A stretch of DNA of 64,000 nt from Cucumis sativus (Eukaryota; Streptophyta; Magnoliopsida; Cucurbitales; Cucurbitaceae), in NCBI RefSeq assembly GCF_000004075.3, contig NC_026661.2, positions 16,706,307 to 16,770,306 on the forward strand, in the 5' to 3' direction. Position numbers and translations under genes: made by a program. Positions 38,001 to 56,473 of this stretch are shown in pieces (position 1 is the first letter of the stretch; each line of letters begins with the position of its first letter). The notes beneath the pieces are model-generated. The model had not been told where the DNA came from and did no database searches. It saw only the letters and a program-made list of their open reading frames with translations.

Positions 38001-38680
38001 TGGATTGATTCAAGAAACTTAGTTCAGTTGATGAAAAACTTATATTCTTGTTTATGTATTGTCTGAGTTGATCATGTTGTATATCATTGTTGGACTTCAA
38101 AACATATGCAATATAGTCATATGGATATTTCAAATTGGATAATTTTTCATTTGATTTTTTTTATATGCAAAACGTATTAAGAATTAATTCAGTTGTTAAT
38201 TTTTTAGTGTAAAAAAAAACTTTCATTTGATAGATAATAAGTGTCAAAGTTAAATATTCTTAACGAGTAATACATGTCAAGAATTAAACAAATTCTTGAA
38301 ACGTAAAATATATCAATTGATCTCATATACTTGATGTTTATAAAGTGTCAAGTACACATTTCAGCTTGACGCTTTTAAACTGTAAAAAAAAAATTCTTAC
38401 TCTAAAATGCGTTAAGCAAATTAATATTTATCTTAAAAAAAGATGCGTCAAATAATTCTATTTTTGTAGTAGTGTGATAGTATGTTGGTGTCAACCAACT
38501 TTTATGTAATTGAAAATGTTTATTTCATTCTACTAAAAATTTATCACAACTAAAGGGAACAAAAATTGATAATATATATATTTTTTATTAACAAGTTCTT
38601 AAATCAAATAATATGAGTAATTCTCGTTTGTACTAAAGAAAAGAGAGAAAATTTTAAGTTAAAACTACACTATTTTATTT
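35100..38680. other. Gene-free AT-rich region with small inverted-repeat elements
   Basis: The first few hundred bases upstream of 35.0 kb must carry the SKS promoter. At about 36355-36570 lies an inverted-repeat element ('agtaaaatatcacaa...' facing '...tattttgctacattttgg'). From 36650 to 37040 there is a stretch of many short 'tatcaa(t/c)gata' and 'gatagcaa' words in both orientations, the degenerate debris of such elements. No coding similarity was recognised. Confidence 0.45.
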
Positions 38681-38682
38681 TC

Positions 38683-40335
38683 ATTGTGTGGGTTTACTAT
38701 GATCGTTTAAGTTGAACCATTTTCAATCTAACTTAAATTTCTTTGAAAGTCTTCGAGAAATACTTTAGTCGTCCTTGCAACTATATTTGTCCACGTTTTA
38801 AAGAAATGGTTCAAACTTGTCCATATCATACATTTTAAAAAAAAAAATTGAAATTTTCACGATACTTCAAACAATTTTAACAAATTTACAAAATATATCT
38901 AATTATGTATCTATGCTTTTTTTTTTTTTTGTAATATATAACATAAATTTAAGATCAAACATAAACATCCTTAGTTGTCGGTAGTACCACGTACTTATGT
39001 CGATTGAGGTAAGTTTATTTTGACTTGATTAATCGTAAATCTTTTTACGAGTATATACTTTTTACTTCTCTTTTACTCATTTTATCTCTCTCCATTTGAA
39101 ACTCTTTAGAGTAGTCATGGTCAAATTAGTGCACTCACCCACCTTCATTTGTACAAAAAAAAAACCTTAGTTAATTAAAACTTCAACATTTCATGTGCAT
39201 AACACATATTTATAACAAGTAAATTTGAAGTGACCTATTTTTGTATGATACGTTAAGTTCAACTATTTTCAATTTAACCTGGATTCTTTTGAAAGTTTTC
39301 TATAAATACTGTATGGGTCGTTGCAACCAGTGGCGTATCCAGAAATCATATATAGGAGAACATTATTAACAAAAGATAAATAAGAGCACAGTCACTATAC
39401 CAAATGCAGAATATAATAAAAATAAAGCATTATTTAACATATATTGTAATTTAACAGTTTAAAATTAATATTAAAATATAAAAATCGAGAATGGAAGAGG
39501 CAGACCTCCTGGTCCCTTAATAGATCAACCCATGCTTGCAACTATATTTTCTCCACGTTTTAAAAAGAAATGGCTCAAACTTGGCCATGTCACACTTTTT
39601 AAAATTTTAAAAAGTTTTCATAATACTTCAAATGATATTAACAAATTTATCAAATATATCTAATAACGAATATATGCATTTTTGTAAGGTAATATAACAT
39701 AAATTAAAGATCGAAGCATTAACCTCCTTGTCATCAATAGTAGCACATACTTATGTCAGTTGAACTAAGTTGATTTTGGCTAAATTAGTCTTTGCTAGTA
39801 TGTAAGTTTTACCTCTATATATCTTATACCCATTTCACCCTATCTCTCTCTTCGTTTCAAATGCTTTTGCATAGCGCATATTTACTACAAATAAACGATA
39901 AGTTACTCAGTTTTGTTAGATCTTAGTTTCACAAATTATTTCCGTGTTTTCTTGACAGTTTTCTAGAATACTTTAGTGGTACTTGCAATTATATTTTTAA
40001 GAAATGGTTCAAACTTATCCACGTCACACTTTTTAATATAATTTTTTCCGAAGTTTTCATAATACTTAAAATGATCTTAACAAATTTACAAAATATATCT
40101 AATTATGAATTTATGCATTTTTATATAGTATAATATACATTTAAGATCGAAACATAAACCTTCCTGGTTGTTAGCAGTAACATATACTTAATTACGTCGG
40201 TTGAGCTTATAAATTGATTTTGACCTGATTAATTTTTACTAGTAGGTATGATGTTTTACTTCTCTCTTACTCATTTATTTCATCTCTATCCATTTCAAAT
40301 GCTTTGCAATAATGAAGATAAAAATGAATGCACTC
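38683..40335. repeat. Three diverged direct copies of a ~450-550-bp unit
   Basis: Copies start near 38683, 39230 and 39900. Each has in the same order 'aagttgaac.attttcaat.taac', 'cgttttaaagaaatgg.tcaaactt', 'aacaaatttacaaaatatatctaat', 'agtagcacatacttatgtc.gttga' and 'tttactcattt.atctctctccatttcaaatgctt' words (with mismatches). The middle copy carries a 207-bp transposon insertion. The unit has no coding frame of note. Confidence 0.75.
39328..39534. mobile_element. 207-bp non-autonomous hAT-type element with 8-bp target duplication
   Basis: The element begins CAGTGGCGTATCCA and ends TAGATCAACCCATG, a decayed inverted copy of TGGATC-GCCACTG termini. It is flanked by GTTGCAAC (39320-39327) and CTTGCAAC (39535-39542), a 7-of-8 match. 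The neighbouring copies of the array lack it, so they show the empty-site state. A related core lies at about 60370-60470. Confidence 0.75.
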
Positions 40336-40394
40336 TCTTTCTAAATTTAGTTTAGTTTAGTATCATACCTCTACCTTTATCTTTTACTCCACAA

Positions 40395-40655
40395 ATGAAA
40401 ATTTGTGAAGAAAGTGATAAAGTTTGTTTGATGACTAACAAAGCTAACTTATTTTGTACTCATAAGTTTTTGTTACATTGGTGGAGTACTCCTCAAAAGC
40501 TATGTTTAGAAAGAAAGTTAATGAGAATTTTAATTTGTAATAATACTTTGACACTATTTACAAGCAAAGAAAGGTGGGACTTCAATTTCTTTTTTAATAG
40601 ATTGAAGAGATCACTCTATAACTTTATTTTATTTTTATTGCAAAGGAACCACTAG
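40395..40655 (+). other. Unassigned 86-codon open frame
   Basis: An ATG-initiated frame directly downstream of the three-copy array. The protein is Leu/Phe/Lys-rich with Trp-Trp near residue 30 and no recognised domain. The base composition is only slightly less AT-rich than its surroundings. No clear splice or promoter context was found. It may be chance; I would not call it a gene without transcripts. Confidence 0.15.
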
Positions 40656-41167
40656 AAAAGATATCATTTTATGGGGACCCACAATGCTTAATTCTTAGGG
40701 TTTTTTTAGGGATTGAAAATTGACATCAAAGTTCTTTGCTTTTTCACCAATTCCTTTAAATATTCATTGATGTTTATACACATAAGGTGCTTAGTGGGGG
40801 ACTAAAGTGTGTAGTACAAATCAAGGTTAACACTCTTTTCTCTCTTTTTGTCTCTTACAATCTAAACAACTTTCATCAAGGTTGTTCAAAATCAACCCAT
40901 AGTATATGTAATCGGAAAAATTGATAAAAATATGATAAGTTTAATCTTCGTTCCAGATAACGATAACTTTCGAAATAATTACTGTCAACTTGCTTTTAAA
41001 AAGATTAATTGAGATGAAGTAAATTTGAATTTAGTAAATTTCAAGTTTGATATTAAAAGGTAGGTTTATTGTAAAGAAAAATAAACACCAACTAAATTAA
41101 AGTTTAAAATTTAATGATGCTCAAACTTTAAAATTTAATGATGCTTAAAATTAATGGGTAAGAAAAA

Positions 41168-41292
41168 GAGAATTTTTAAAAATAGTAGATTTTACAAAAC
41201 ATTTACAACTTATATCAAATTCTATCACGATAGAAATTTTGCTATAGCCGGTAAATATTTTAATTTATTTTGCTATTTTTAAAAATGTCCCT
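41168..41292. mobile_element. ~125-bp MITE-like palindromic element
   Basis: The left arm 'aatagtagattttacaaaacatttacaacttata' faces a right arm whose reverse complement is close to it ('...gctatagccggtaaatattttaatttattttgctattttt'). The arms are about 50 bp, almost meeting. A second copy of the same family lies at about 43085-43225. Confidence 0.6.
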
Positions 41293-41506
41293 TAAGAATA
41301 TTTGGCAAAAATAGAAACATTATTTGAAAAAAAGACGAGCTCGTACGTACACAGTAACGAACATGAACATTATATAAATATGAGAACCAAAACCATATAA
41401 TAGTGGTTACTAATCCACTCGAATATCAATGGAATTATGCTTGATCTGAAGTAAAATATAGGGATGACTAATGTACTATTTAAACTTATATAAATATATA
41501 GGAAAA

Positions 41507-41962
41507 AAATTATCTTTTTAATCCTAAAGTTTTGATAAATATGGGTGTTTAGTCTTTTGAAAGTTTTAAAATATGTCTTTTTAGTCTCTATGTTTATAGT
41601 AATAGATTCATTCCGTCCTTGAATTTTTAAATTATACTTTTTTAGTCCTTGAATTTTTATAAATAGCTTTAAAAAGTTTTTTTTAGAAAAAATGATATTT
41701 AAAATTAGAAAAATATGATTTTTAGAAACTATTCTTCTAACTTAAAATGTCAATCAATTATTTAAAATAAAAGTATAAAATTATTTGAGAAACTTTTGAA
41801 ACCTCTATTTTTTAAAATTTAAAGACTAAAAATGTACATTTTGAAAACTCAAAAAGCAAAATGTCTGTTCTTAAAACCTAAGGACTAAAAAGATACATTT
41901 TTAAAACTCAAGAATCAAACACACATATTTTTCAAAACTTGGGGACTAAAAAGGTAACGAGG
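41507..41962. mobile_element. Inverted-repeat element with ~85-bp arms ('tttttagtcc' type)
   Basis: The left arm (41507-41600, with 'aagttttgataaatatgggtg' and 'tatgtctttttagtc') is matched by the reverse complement of 41878-41962 (with 'ggactaaaaagatac' and 'cacacatatttttcaaaactt'). Between them are looser internal repeats of the same words. This is a MITE-type structure. Target duplications were not resolved. Confidence 0.6.
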
Positions 41963-43084
41963 GTACATTTTCAAGCATTTAATTCAAGTGTTATCTATAT
42001 GTACCTAAGAATCAAGAGGTCTCAAGTCTAAATTTCAATCGGTGTTTGTACTTTTTTAAAAAAATTAAAAAGATGGAAGTAAAGGTTGTGAAATTTTTTC
42101 AATTTTACGTGCAATTTGTAAAGAAACTTAACGGGTGAAATGTAATTTTTTTTTCTTCCTCCAAAATTAAAATTAAAGAAGATTTGAAAATATAAAGAGT
42201 GTTTTCATAATAATATTTGAGTAATAATTTTTGTAGGGTGTGAAATTATTGGATAAGATAACCTAAAGAAAAGGTGAAATATTGGATAAAGAATTCTCTT
42301 GAGATGCTCACCAAATTAAGGGTATTCAAATAATTCATATAATTCTAACGGACCAATCCTATTCACTTCTTTCAATCAAATTTTGTGGGTAATTAAATAA
42401 CTTGAAGAGTTTCAAATTTTTTCTTAATTTTTAGAGAAAATACTTTTTTTTATCCTTATTTTTCTTTCATACTTTCCGTTCAGTCCTTTCGTTTCAAAAT
42501 CTTACATTTTTATTATAAGATTTGAATCTGATTTCAATTTAGTTCGTCCATATCTAAATAGCTTCTCTGTCTGTATTTACTAAATCATCCAATTCAATCA
42601 TAACGTATTATTTGTTTTTGTTTTTTTGGAATGTATTTAGAATGGAATTTAACACCATGAATATAGAATAATTTCTTAATGGCTAATTTAAATTTAATTT
42701 TGGTCGATGAGTTGAGTCTTTAGAAACCTTCTATTATAGAGAATCGAGAGTTGAGTTGAGTTATTAATTTTTAGCAATTCAACAACTAAGTTAGTGACAC
42801 CAATATTATTCTGTTGGCAAGCTGAATCCTTGGAAACACCTCTAAAAGTCACGTTAAAAAAAGAACATGTTTTTAGCATGCTTGACACTTTGAACGACCA
42901 TATCATAAAGATTCTCTTTTATTTTTACCTGTCTCCCAACAACCAATAATGTCATGTCGTCTTATATTTATCGATCAACAGACACTTTTAATTCACCCAC
43001 GTTTAAAATTATTCTTCAACCTTGAAAACAAAAATGTCTATTTTAAAATTTGAGATCATATATGTTACTTTTGTTAAGGGGAAT

Positions 43085-43225
43085 TTTAAAAAATATCAAA
43101 TTTTACAAAAAAATATTTACAACTTATAGCAAATTTTATCATTGATATGCTACAGTGAAAGAAGAATATCATTGATATAATTCAAAATTTTGTTATAGCT
43201 TGTAAATATTTTAATTTATTTTACT
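43085..43225. mobile_element. Second copy of the palindromic MITE at 41168
   Basis: It shares 'tcaaattttacaaaaaaatatttacaacttatagcaaattttat' at the left and 'attttgttatagcttgtaaatattttaatttattttactatttt' at the right, inverted relative to each other. The centre differs ('tcattgatatgctaca...'). Confidence 0.6.
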
Positions 43226-45415
43226 ATTTTCCTATTAATATACAAAAGCTTTATAAAATAAAGTTTTTTTTACAGTAGATAAAGAAATTAAGACAAATAC
43301 ATTAAAGCAGATGAACCAATAGACAAATAGGACAAACGAAGGAAATCGACGAGCAGTCAAGTGTTATATTCGAGCATGACTATACAGTAGTCCAATTTAA
43401 GCTTGTTAGGTATCTCCAAGAATGTTTTCATGTCGTGGACATTAGCGATTATTATCCGCATAAGACGTATTCTATCGCGGGTAGGGGTGTACATAAGCCA
43501 GATTGGACTGGGTTGTAGAAAAAATATGGACCAACCCAAAGTGATCGGGTTGGCAAAATTTGAATCCCATCGATTCAATATTCAAGAGTCAACCCAACCC
43601 AAAAAATTCAGGTTGAGCCAAGTTGGATTGGCTTTTTTTTAGTTATACTTCTTTTAAAAAAACTCTATTAGTTATATAAGTGTAAGAATTCAATTTTATT
43701 ATTTTTATAGTCTTTCAACCCAAATTTTCATATTCTTTTCAAATTCTAAGTGTACAATAATGTCCATTCAAAAGTTTAAAATCATAAAAATATTAATAAT
43801 CAAGAAAAAATATGAATGTCCATTAAAATTTAAAAATACATCCAAAAATTAATAATTGAACGAAGTAGAAATGTCAATTAAAATTTTAAAATATATTCAA
43901 AAGTTGAAAGTTCAACAATTTCATTAATATTGAAAGATAAATTCAAAAGTTCAGAGTTAAATAATATCAATTAAAAATACATTAAAAAGTTGAAAGTTTC
44001 ATAAGAAAAAATATTCCAACTCGACATCCAAAGTGTGCCACAAGGATGACACAATTTTGGGTGATTGTTCTTCTTGCAATGTTGGCCACACTTCTTAATG
44101 CCTGAAAAAAAAATACGAACACATAAGAATTGCAGTAACAACATATAATTCTAGAAAAAATCACTAATAATAATTAATATGTTATTTCCCAAATCCAAGG
44201 TAAATACTATTGAACTTTAATTCCTCCCGTTCAATATTTCGACTTTTCCTCCTCTATTTCGACATTTCATATTCATCGAATAGCTCAATCTTCCTCTCCT
44301 AATGTACTCTTCACCACTCTATTTTATAACTTAACTTCAATATAAATACCGAAGATTACACATGTATCAATAAATTTTCTCTTTTCCTCTCTATCTCGAA
44401 CAATTACATCTTCTCCTCTTAATCTACTTTTTATATCAACTACTTCACTTATCATCTAATCAAAACACTTCGCTTAAAGAATTAAAAATTTAACATTTTG
44501 AAATTGAACGAACCAATATATATTGGCCACGTTTTAAGCATGAATTGGAAGCTCATCATAACGTACCTTTCAACTTGTCTCCCAAGGCACCAATCACTTT
44601 ATCATATTCTTCCCTTTTTCTCTTTTGCTCTTTTTCATGATCTCTTAACGTCAAAGCTTTGAACGATTTCATTTCTTTCTAAAAAATATTTCATCAAATT
44701 CATTTCACCTTTTGTAATATTTCAAAAAAGGAAGAAAAGAAATACAATATTTTTTTAAAGAAAAAACTTAACACTAACATAGCATTGAAAAAGGAATTGG
44801 TACCATGGTAAGTCTCAAATTTAAAAGAATGTATTAATCGATAAAAATTGAAAGTTTAACGTAAACAATTATTAGTCCAAGATTTTAATAAGAAAACGAA
44901 AACATTGTTTAATTTGAATATTATTTTAAACATTTTACTCGTAAGTTAAGCAAATATTTTATTTAATTGGTGTGCTATCTTATAATATATCGTTACATGT
45001 CAGATATTAAATTTTCATTAAAATTGTTGGGTCAAATTTCTTCATAGTTGTACTAAAAGAAGATATTCAAACGCTATTTTAAACAAATGTTTTTTTTTTC
45101 ATTTAAGTGTGGGTTTGATTTGGTTTAAAACTACAAGGAATGAAATCGATTTTTCAATTGAACAATTGATTATATTAGAACGGTGAGAACCGAATTGTAT
45201 ATTTGTAGTTTGGTTTGATTTGATATATATTTAAATTATAATTTTTTTTAGTGTGATTTGATCCACTATTAAACCGAACCAAACTGAATAATAAATAAAC
45301 TAGCCGAAGCTCTCCTATATTTTATTGTAGGATCACATCTTCCTAAAATTTAAGGCGAAAAATATCCATAGATAACATTTTTCTATTTAAGAAAATAGTA
45401 AATTTAAAATTTATT

Positions 45416-45482
<67 letters not shown>

Positions 45483-46980
45483 AGATATTTGATAAATATA
45501 GAGGTAAAATCGATATTTTAACTAAGACTTTTGTTAATAAGATTAAGGTTTAAATATATACTAACTTTCTTAGTTTCGTTTATTTTGTTCATTATTATTT
45601 TAAAATGTTTATTGGGTATACTTTCATTTTTTATCATTTTAAGTCTATTTGATAACATTTTTATTTTTTATTTTCTGTTTCTGCTTCTCAATATTTTAGA
45701 AATGGAAGTGATTTATAATCGTTTACATTTTTTGTTTTCGAATTTTAAAGAACATTTATTAAAGTTGAGCAAAAATTTAATAACTATATGAATAGTTTCT
45801 TCTAGTTTAGTTTTTATTTTATTTGATTTCATTTATTTCCTAAACTTTATAGATGACTCATTGTTAGGTAGACATGAAATAACTTTTGTCATATAATTCA
45901 TTGGTTCAATTTTCAACAGATATGATTTTGTATATTTTTTTCTTTTATGAAAATTTTTATATTTACTTTTCAATAATATTTTTAACTTTTATTTTATTTT
46001 TTCCTTCCATTATTAGTTTTTCATATATATGTTTAATGTTGATTGGTTTGCTTTATTTTTTCCTTTCTTTATTAACTTTTTATATTTATATATTTAATTG
46101 GGATTGAAGCAAAAATAGAAAAAAAAATTATGATAACCTTATAATAATTGTCTGATATTACTAATTTTGTCATATTCATAGTATGCAAAAACTAGATGTT
46201 ATTAACTGTTTTTTTCTAAATATTGAGTACAATTTCTCTATTTAATTTAATTTTTAATTTTCAATTTAACTTTATGTATTATTTGATTTTTGAATTTCTT
46301 ATTTTATCTTAAATTTCTTTTCTATTTAGGCCTTTTTTTTTTTTCGTATTTACATGTTTAATATAATTTTGATGTTCAATATTTAAATTTGTAGATTATG
46401 TTGATATTTTTAAATTTAAATATTTAGTATGTTTATTTAAATATTTTCTAAATTTTAAATTTCAAATTTCCAATAGGTATGTTTATATGTTATTTTGATT
46501 TTAAATTTATTATTTGCAGTGCAACGCCTCATATCCAGGATTTGGAATTCGGATCTCCAACATTCCCATATTAGCATCATCCTTATTCTTAAGGCTTATT
46601 AGAGTGAAAGGTCTCTCCACAAACCAACACGAGTCCTTTCAGTATGCTTTGTATTCCTTCATTCATGTAATGTCCGACATTAGGAGAGAAACATAAATGA
46701 ACTGATAGCACATCTAAATGAGATAGATCATGAGAACATGAAAGTTATACTAAAAACGACTTAAAAAAATTGAAAGTTAATATATATACCAACAAGTTGC
46801 ATCTTCTTCTATGACTCGAACATAGAAACTACAAAGTTAAAATTGCTAAACTTGGAGAAATTGTATGTTATCGTATTTTTAAGAGGAAGTATACTTTCAG
46901 GTTTGTGCATTTTGATCATCATATTTGAAAAAAGTAATGTTTTTGGTCGCTAACAAATAAGCTCGCACAAAAATGGCGGT
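43226..46980. other. Gene-free repeat-rich region upstream of the carboxypeptidase gene
   Basis: Near 43480-43640 is a dispersed-repeat end rich in 'gggttggcaa...caacccaaccc' words. At 45105-45310 is an inverted pair of 'ggtttgatttggtt' and 'aaaccgaaccaaact' words common in plant repeats. A (TA)29 run follows at 45421-45478. Open frames at 45531-46107 are low-complexity Phe/Leu/Ile-rich and unsupported. Confidence 0.45.
45421..45478. repeat. (TA)29 microsatellite
   Basis: Fifty-eight bases of pure alternating TA, the longest simple repeat in the window. Confidence 0.97.
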
Positions 46981-46993
46981 GAGACACGTTGGG

Positions 46994-47000
46994 TATAAAA
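46994..47000 (+). promoter_or_regulatory. TATA box candidate of the carboxypeptidase gene
   Basis: TATAAAA sits 88 bases before the ATG at 47088. Transcription would start near 47025-47030 and the leader would be about 60 bases. This is a normal plant core-promoter geometry. Confidence 0.55.
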
Positions 47001-47087
47001 ACAAACCAATGGCGTCACAAATTCCGCTGTAATTTCAACAAACCAATCAAAGCTTGCTTTGAAGTTCGAGCTCCCAATTTGACGGCC

Positions 47088-54207
<7,120 letters not shown>

Positions 54208-54257
54208 GAAAGGGTAATGTTTGCTGTAATTGTACTCTACTATGTTAGAACTTGATA

Positions 54258-54263
54258 AATAAA
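54258..54263 (+). terminator. Poly(A) signal AATAAA of the carboxypeptidase gene
   Basis: AATAAA lies 51 bases after the stop codon at 54205-54207. This is a short but normal 3' UTR distance. Confidence 0.55.
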
Positions 54264-54269
54264 TCACAA

Positions 54270-56460
54270 GAACACCGTTAGTTCTTGCTCTGTGCTTTAG
54301 GCTATATGCATTATCCTATGAAACTAAGCCCATTCAAATATTGCCACATTTGTTTTTGTGAAGGCCAAGGCTTGAGGCTATTTTAGGAGGGGAAGGAGTT
54401 TAGGTCAGATGACCATAGGGTTGTACGCAGGTCGGTTCGGTTTGGTTTGGTTTATGGACAAAACCGAAGTTGAACTGTAAAAATTGAAGTAGGAAATGAG
54501 CAAACTGAGTTGATTCATTTCTTTTTTCTTTTTTGCCTAGAAAATCTCTATAGGCCAAATCGGTTTGGTCGCATGTGGTTGGCTTATCTCACTTGCATGT
54601 TTGTGTGTATTTTTTTCAAACAATGATACAACACTCAATCGACAACCACCACAATTCTTTCACCAACACATATTAGACTCACTACCCAAGACCCCAATCA
54701 AAATCACTCAAATTCTTAAAATCGGTTTCATGTTCACTATTCTTTTTTTACTCATCGTTTGACATTTCGCCACCGAATCGTCGGTTAGTCAAATTTTGTG
54801 GTTTTGTTGGTTCAATGACTTAGGATTGATATAAATCTAGGGGCAACTCAAGGTAGAGGTGGGGTAAGAGTCAAAGTGGAGATTTGGATAGGATTCAAGA
54901 GTATCCTCGTCTCGTCCATTACCAATCTTTAATTATAGCTCGCATTGTAGATGACCCAACTTTTCTTCAAATAATGGTAATCATACATACAAATTCATTG
55001 CCCTTTGAATTAGAAAATCTTCTCAATCTTCTTGTGTTAATATTGAGTCTTTCCAATGTAAAAACTATTATCAAGTTCATAAATAGAAATGATGCATTAA
55101 AGAAAAAATATATATATATACCAACTTAGATGAGGTTTTAAAAATTATATATAGATTCACTAATTTAAGCATTTAAATCAATAAATATAATAAGTTTGAA
55201 AGTTTGTGTTGGTTGAATCCTCATATATTTATGGATTTACTAAACACAAATACATCTAAATTGATTTAGATTTATAGCTAAAATTTATATTTTATAGACC
55301 TATTTATGTGTTCCAGACAACTTGTCAACAACTTGGAGTTTGAGCATATAATTTTGGCTTAAAATTCTCTTTAATTCAAACTACACAAACAAAGTATCAA
55401 TTTGTTCTTTTATCTTTCCAAGAAAACAATAGCAATCAAAACACCAAACTTAAAAAAGAGGTTTTTAAAAAAATATGCGATAAAATATTTACACGGTGTA
55501 TAGAACAATTTTAAAAACAAAAAAAAAAACTTACGTGCTCATAAAGATACAAAGAATGTCTCCGTTAATAAGCTATTTCATTGGACTTTAATATATTTGG
55601 CACACGAGCTTGTACAAAATTGTTTAAATTTAGCTACTTTTTTCAAGATTGTTTGATAGACATCGTTTTAATTTAGTATACGAATCGTGTGCTAATATCC
55701 CATTAATTTATTTTAAGATGTTTTATATTTATTAAATTTAGTGATAGTTAGCTAAGATTTTTTTCTATATTTGTTAAATTTGGTTGTAGCCAAATCTAAA
55801 CATATACCAATATTCAACAAATGTGTACCAAATATAAAAGATATTGGTACATGATTTTGAACTCAAAACAATTTAAAAAAAAAAAAAAAAATGTATCAGA
55901 AAAAGACGGACCCACAGTAAATATTTTGGTTTTATGAAAAATATCCTTTATAAAACAATATTCTTCATTCCAAATTTCACTCTTAGAATATTATACTGAA
56001 AAGTTTAGTAATAACTAAGAAAATAATTAAATTAAAACAACAAAAATAAAATCAAGACTTCGAAACATTAAGAATGAAATAATTTGAAAAATTATTTATT
56101 CAACTTTTAATTAATAACATCAATCACTTTCTTTTCTTCAATGCTTAAAATATTTAAATAAACATTTTCTAAAAAGAAAAAATATATATATTAAATGAAT
56201 AATTTGTGCCCTCGACTCATGATTTTTTCACTAACTATATTTAAATCACTTTGATTTAAAAATGGCTATTTCTAAATTCCACTCCAGGGGGACAATTTAC
56301 CAAAAAAGGTACCCCTAAATAGATATAATTGATCTTCCAACTATTACAGAAGTTCCAAAGTTCTTCAATTCACCTCAGATATCACAATCACTATAACACT
56401 AATTAAGACTTCAAAACATAACTTCAAGGTGTATACAAATGTCACATCTTCAATTACAAA
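54270..56460. other. Intergenic, AT-rich, no gene recognised
   Basis: It begins with a common plant repeat word cluster ('ggtcggttcggtttggtttgg' at 54430-54450 and 'ccaaatcggtttggtc' at 54556). The rest is AT-rich with long A runs. The end next to 56470 includes the probable 3' UTR of the minus-strand RPB5 gene. Confidence 0.45.
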
Positions 56461-56473
56461 ATCATAAACAGAC

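Noticed and set aside
46989..47087. N-terminal extension of the carboxypeptidase upstream of 47088
   Set aside because: The frame is open but has no ATG (it begins TTG) and would precede the signal peptide; it overlaps the TATA box.
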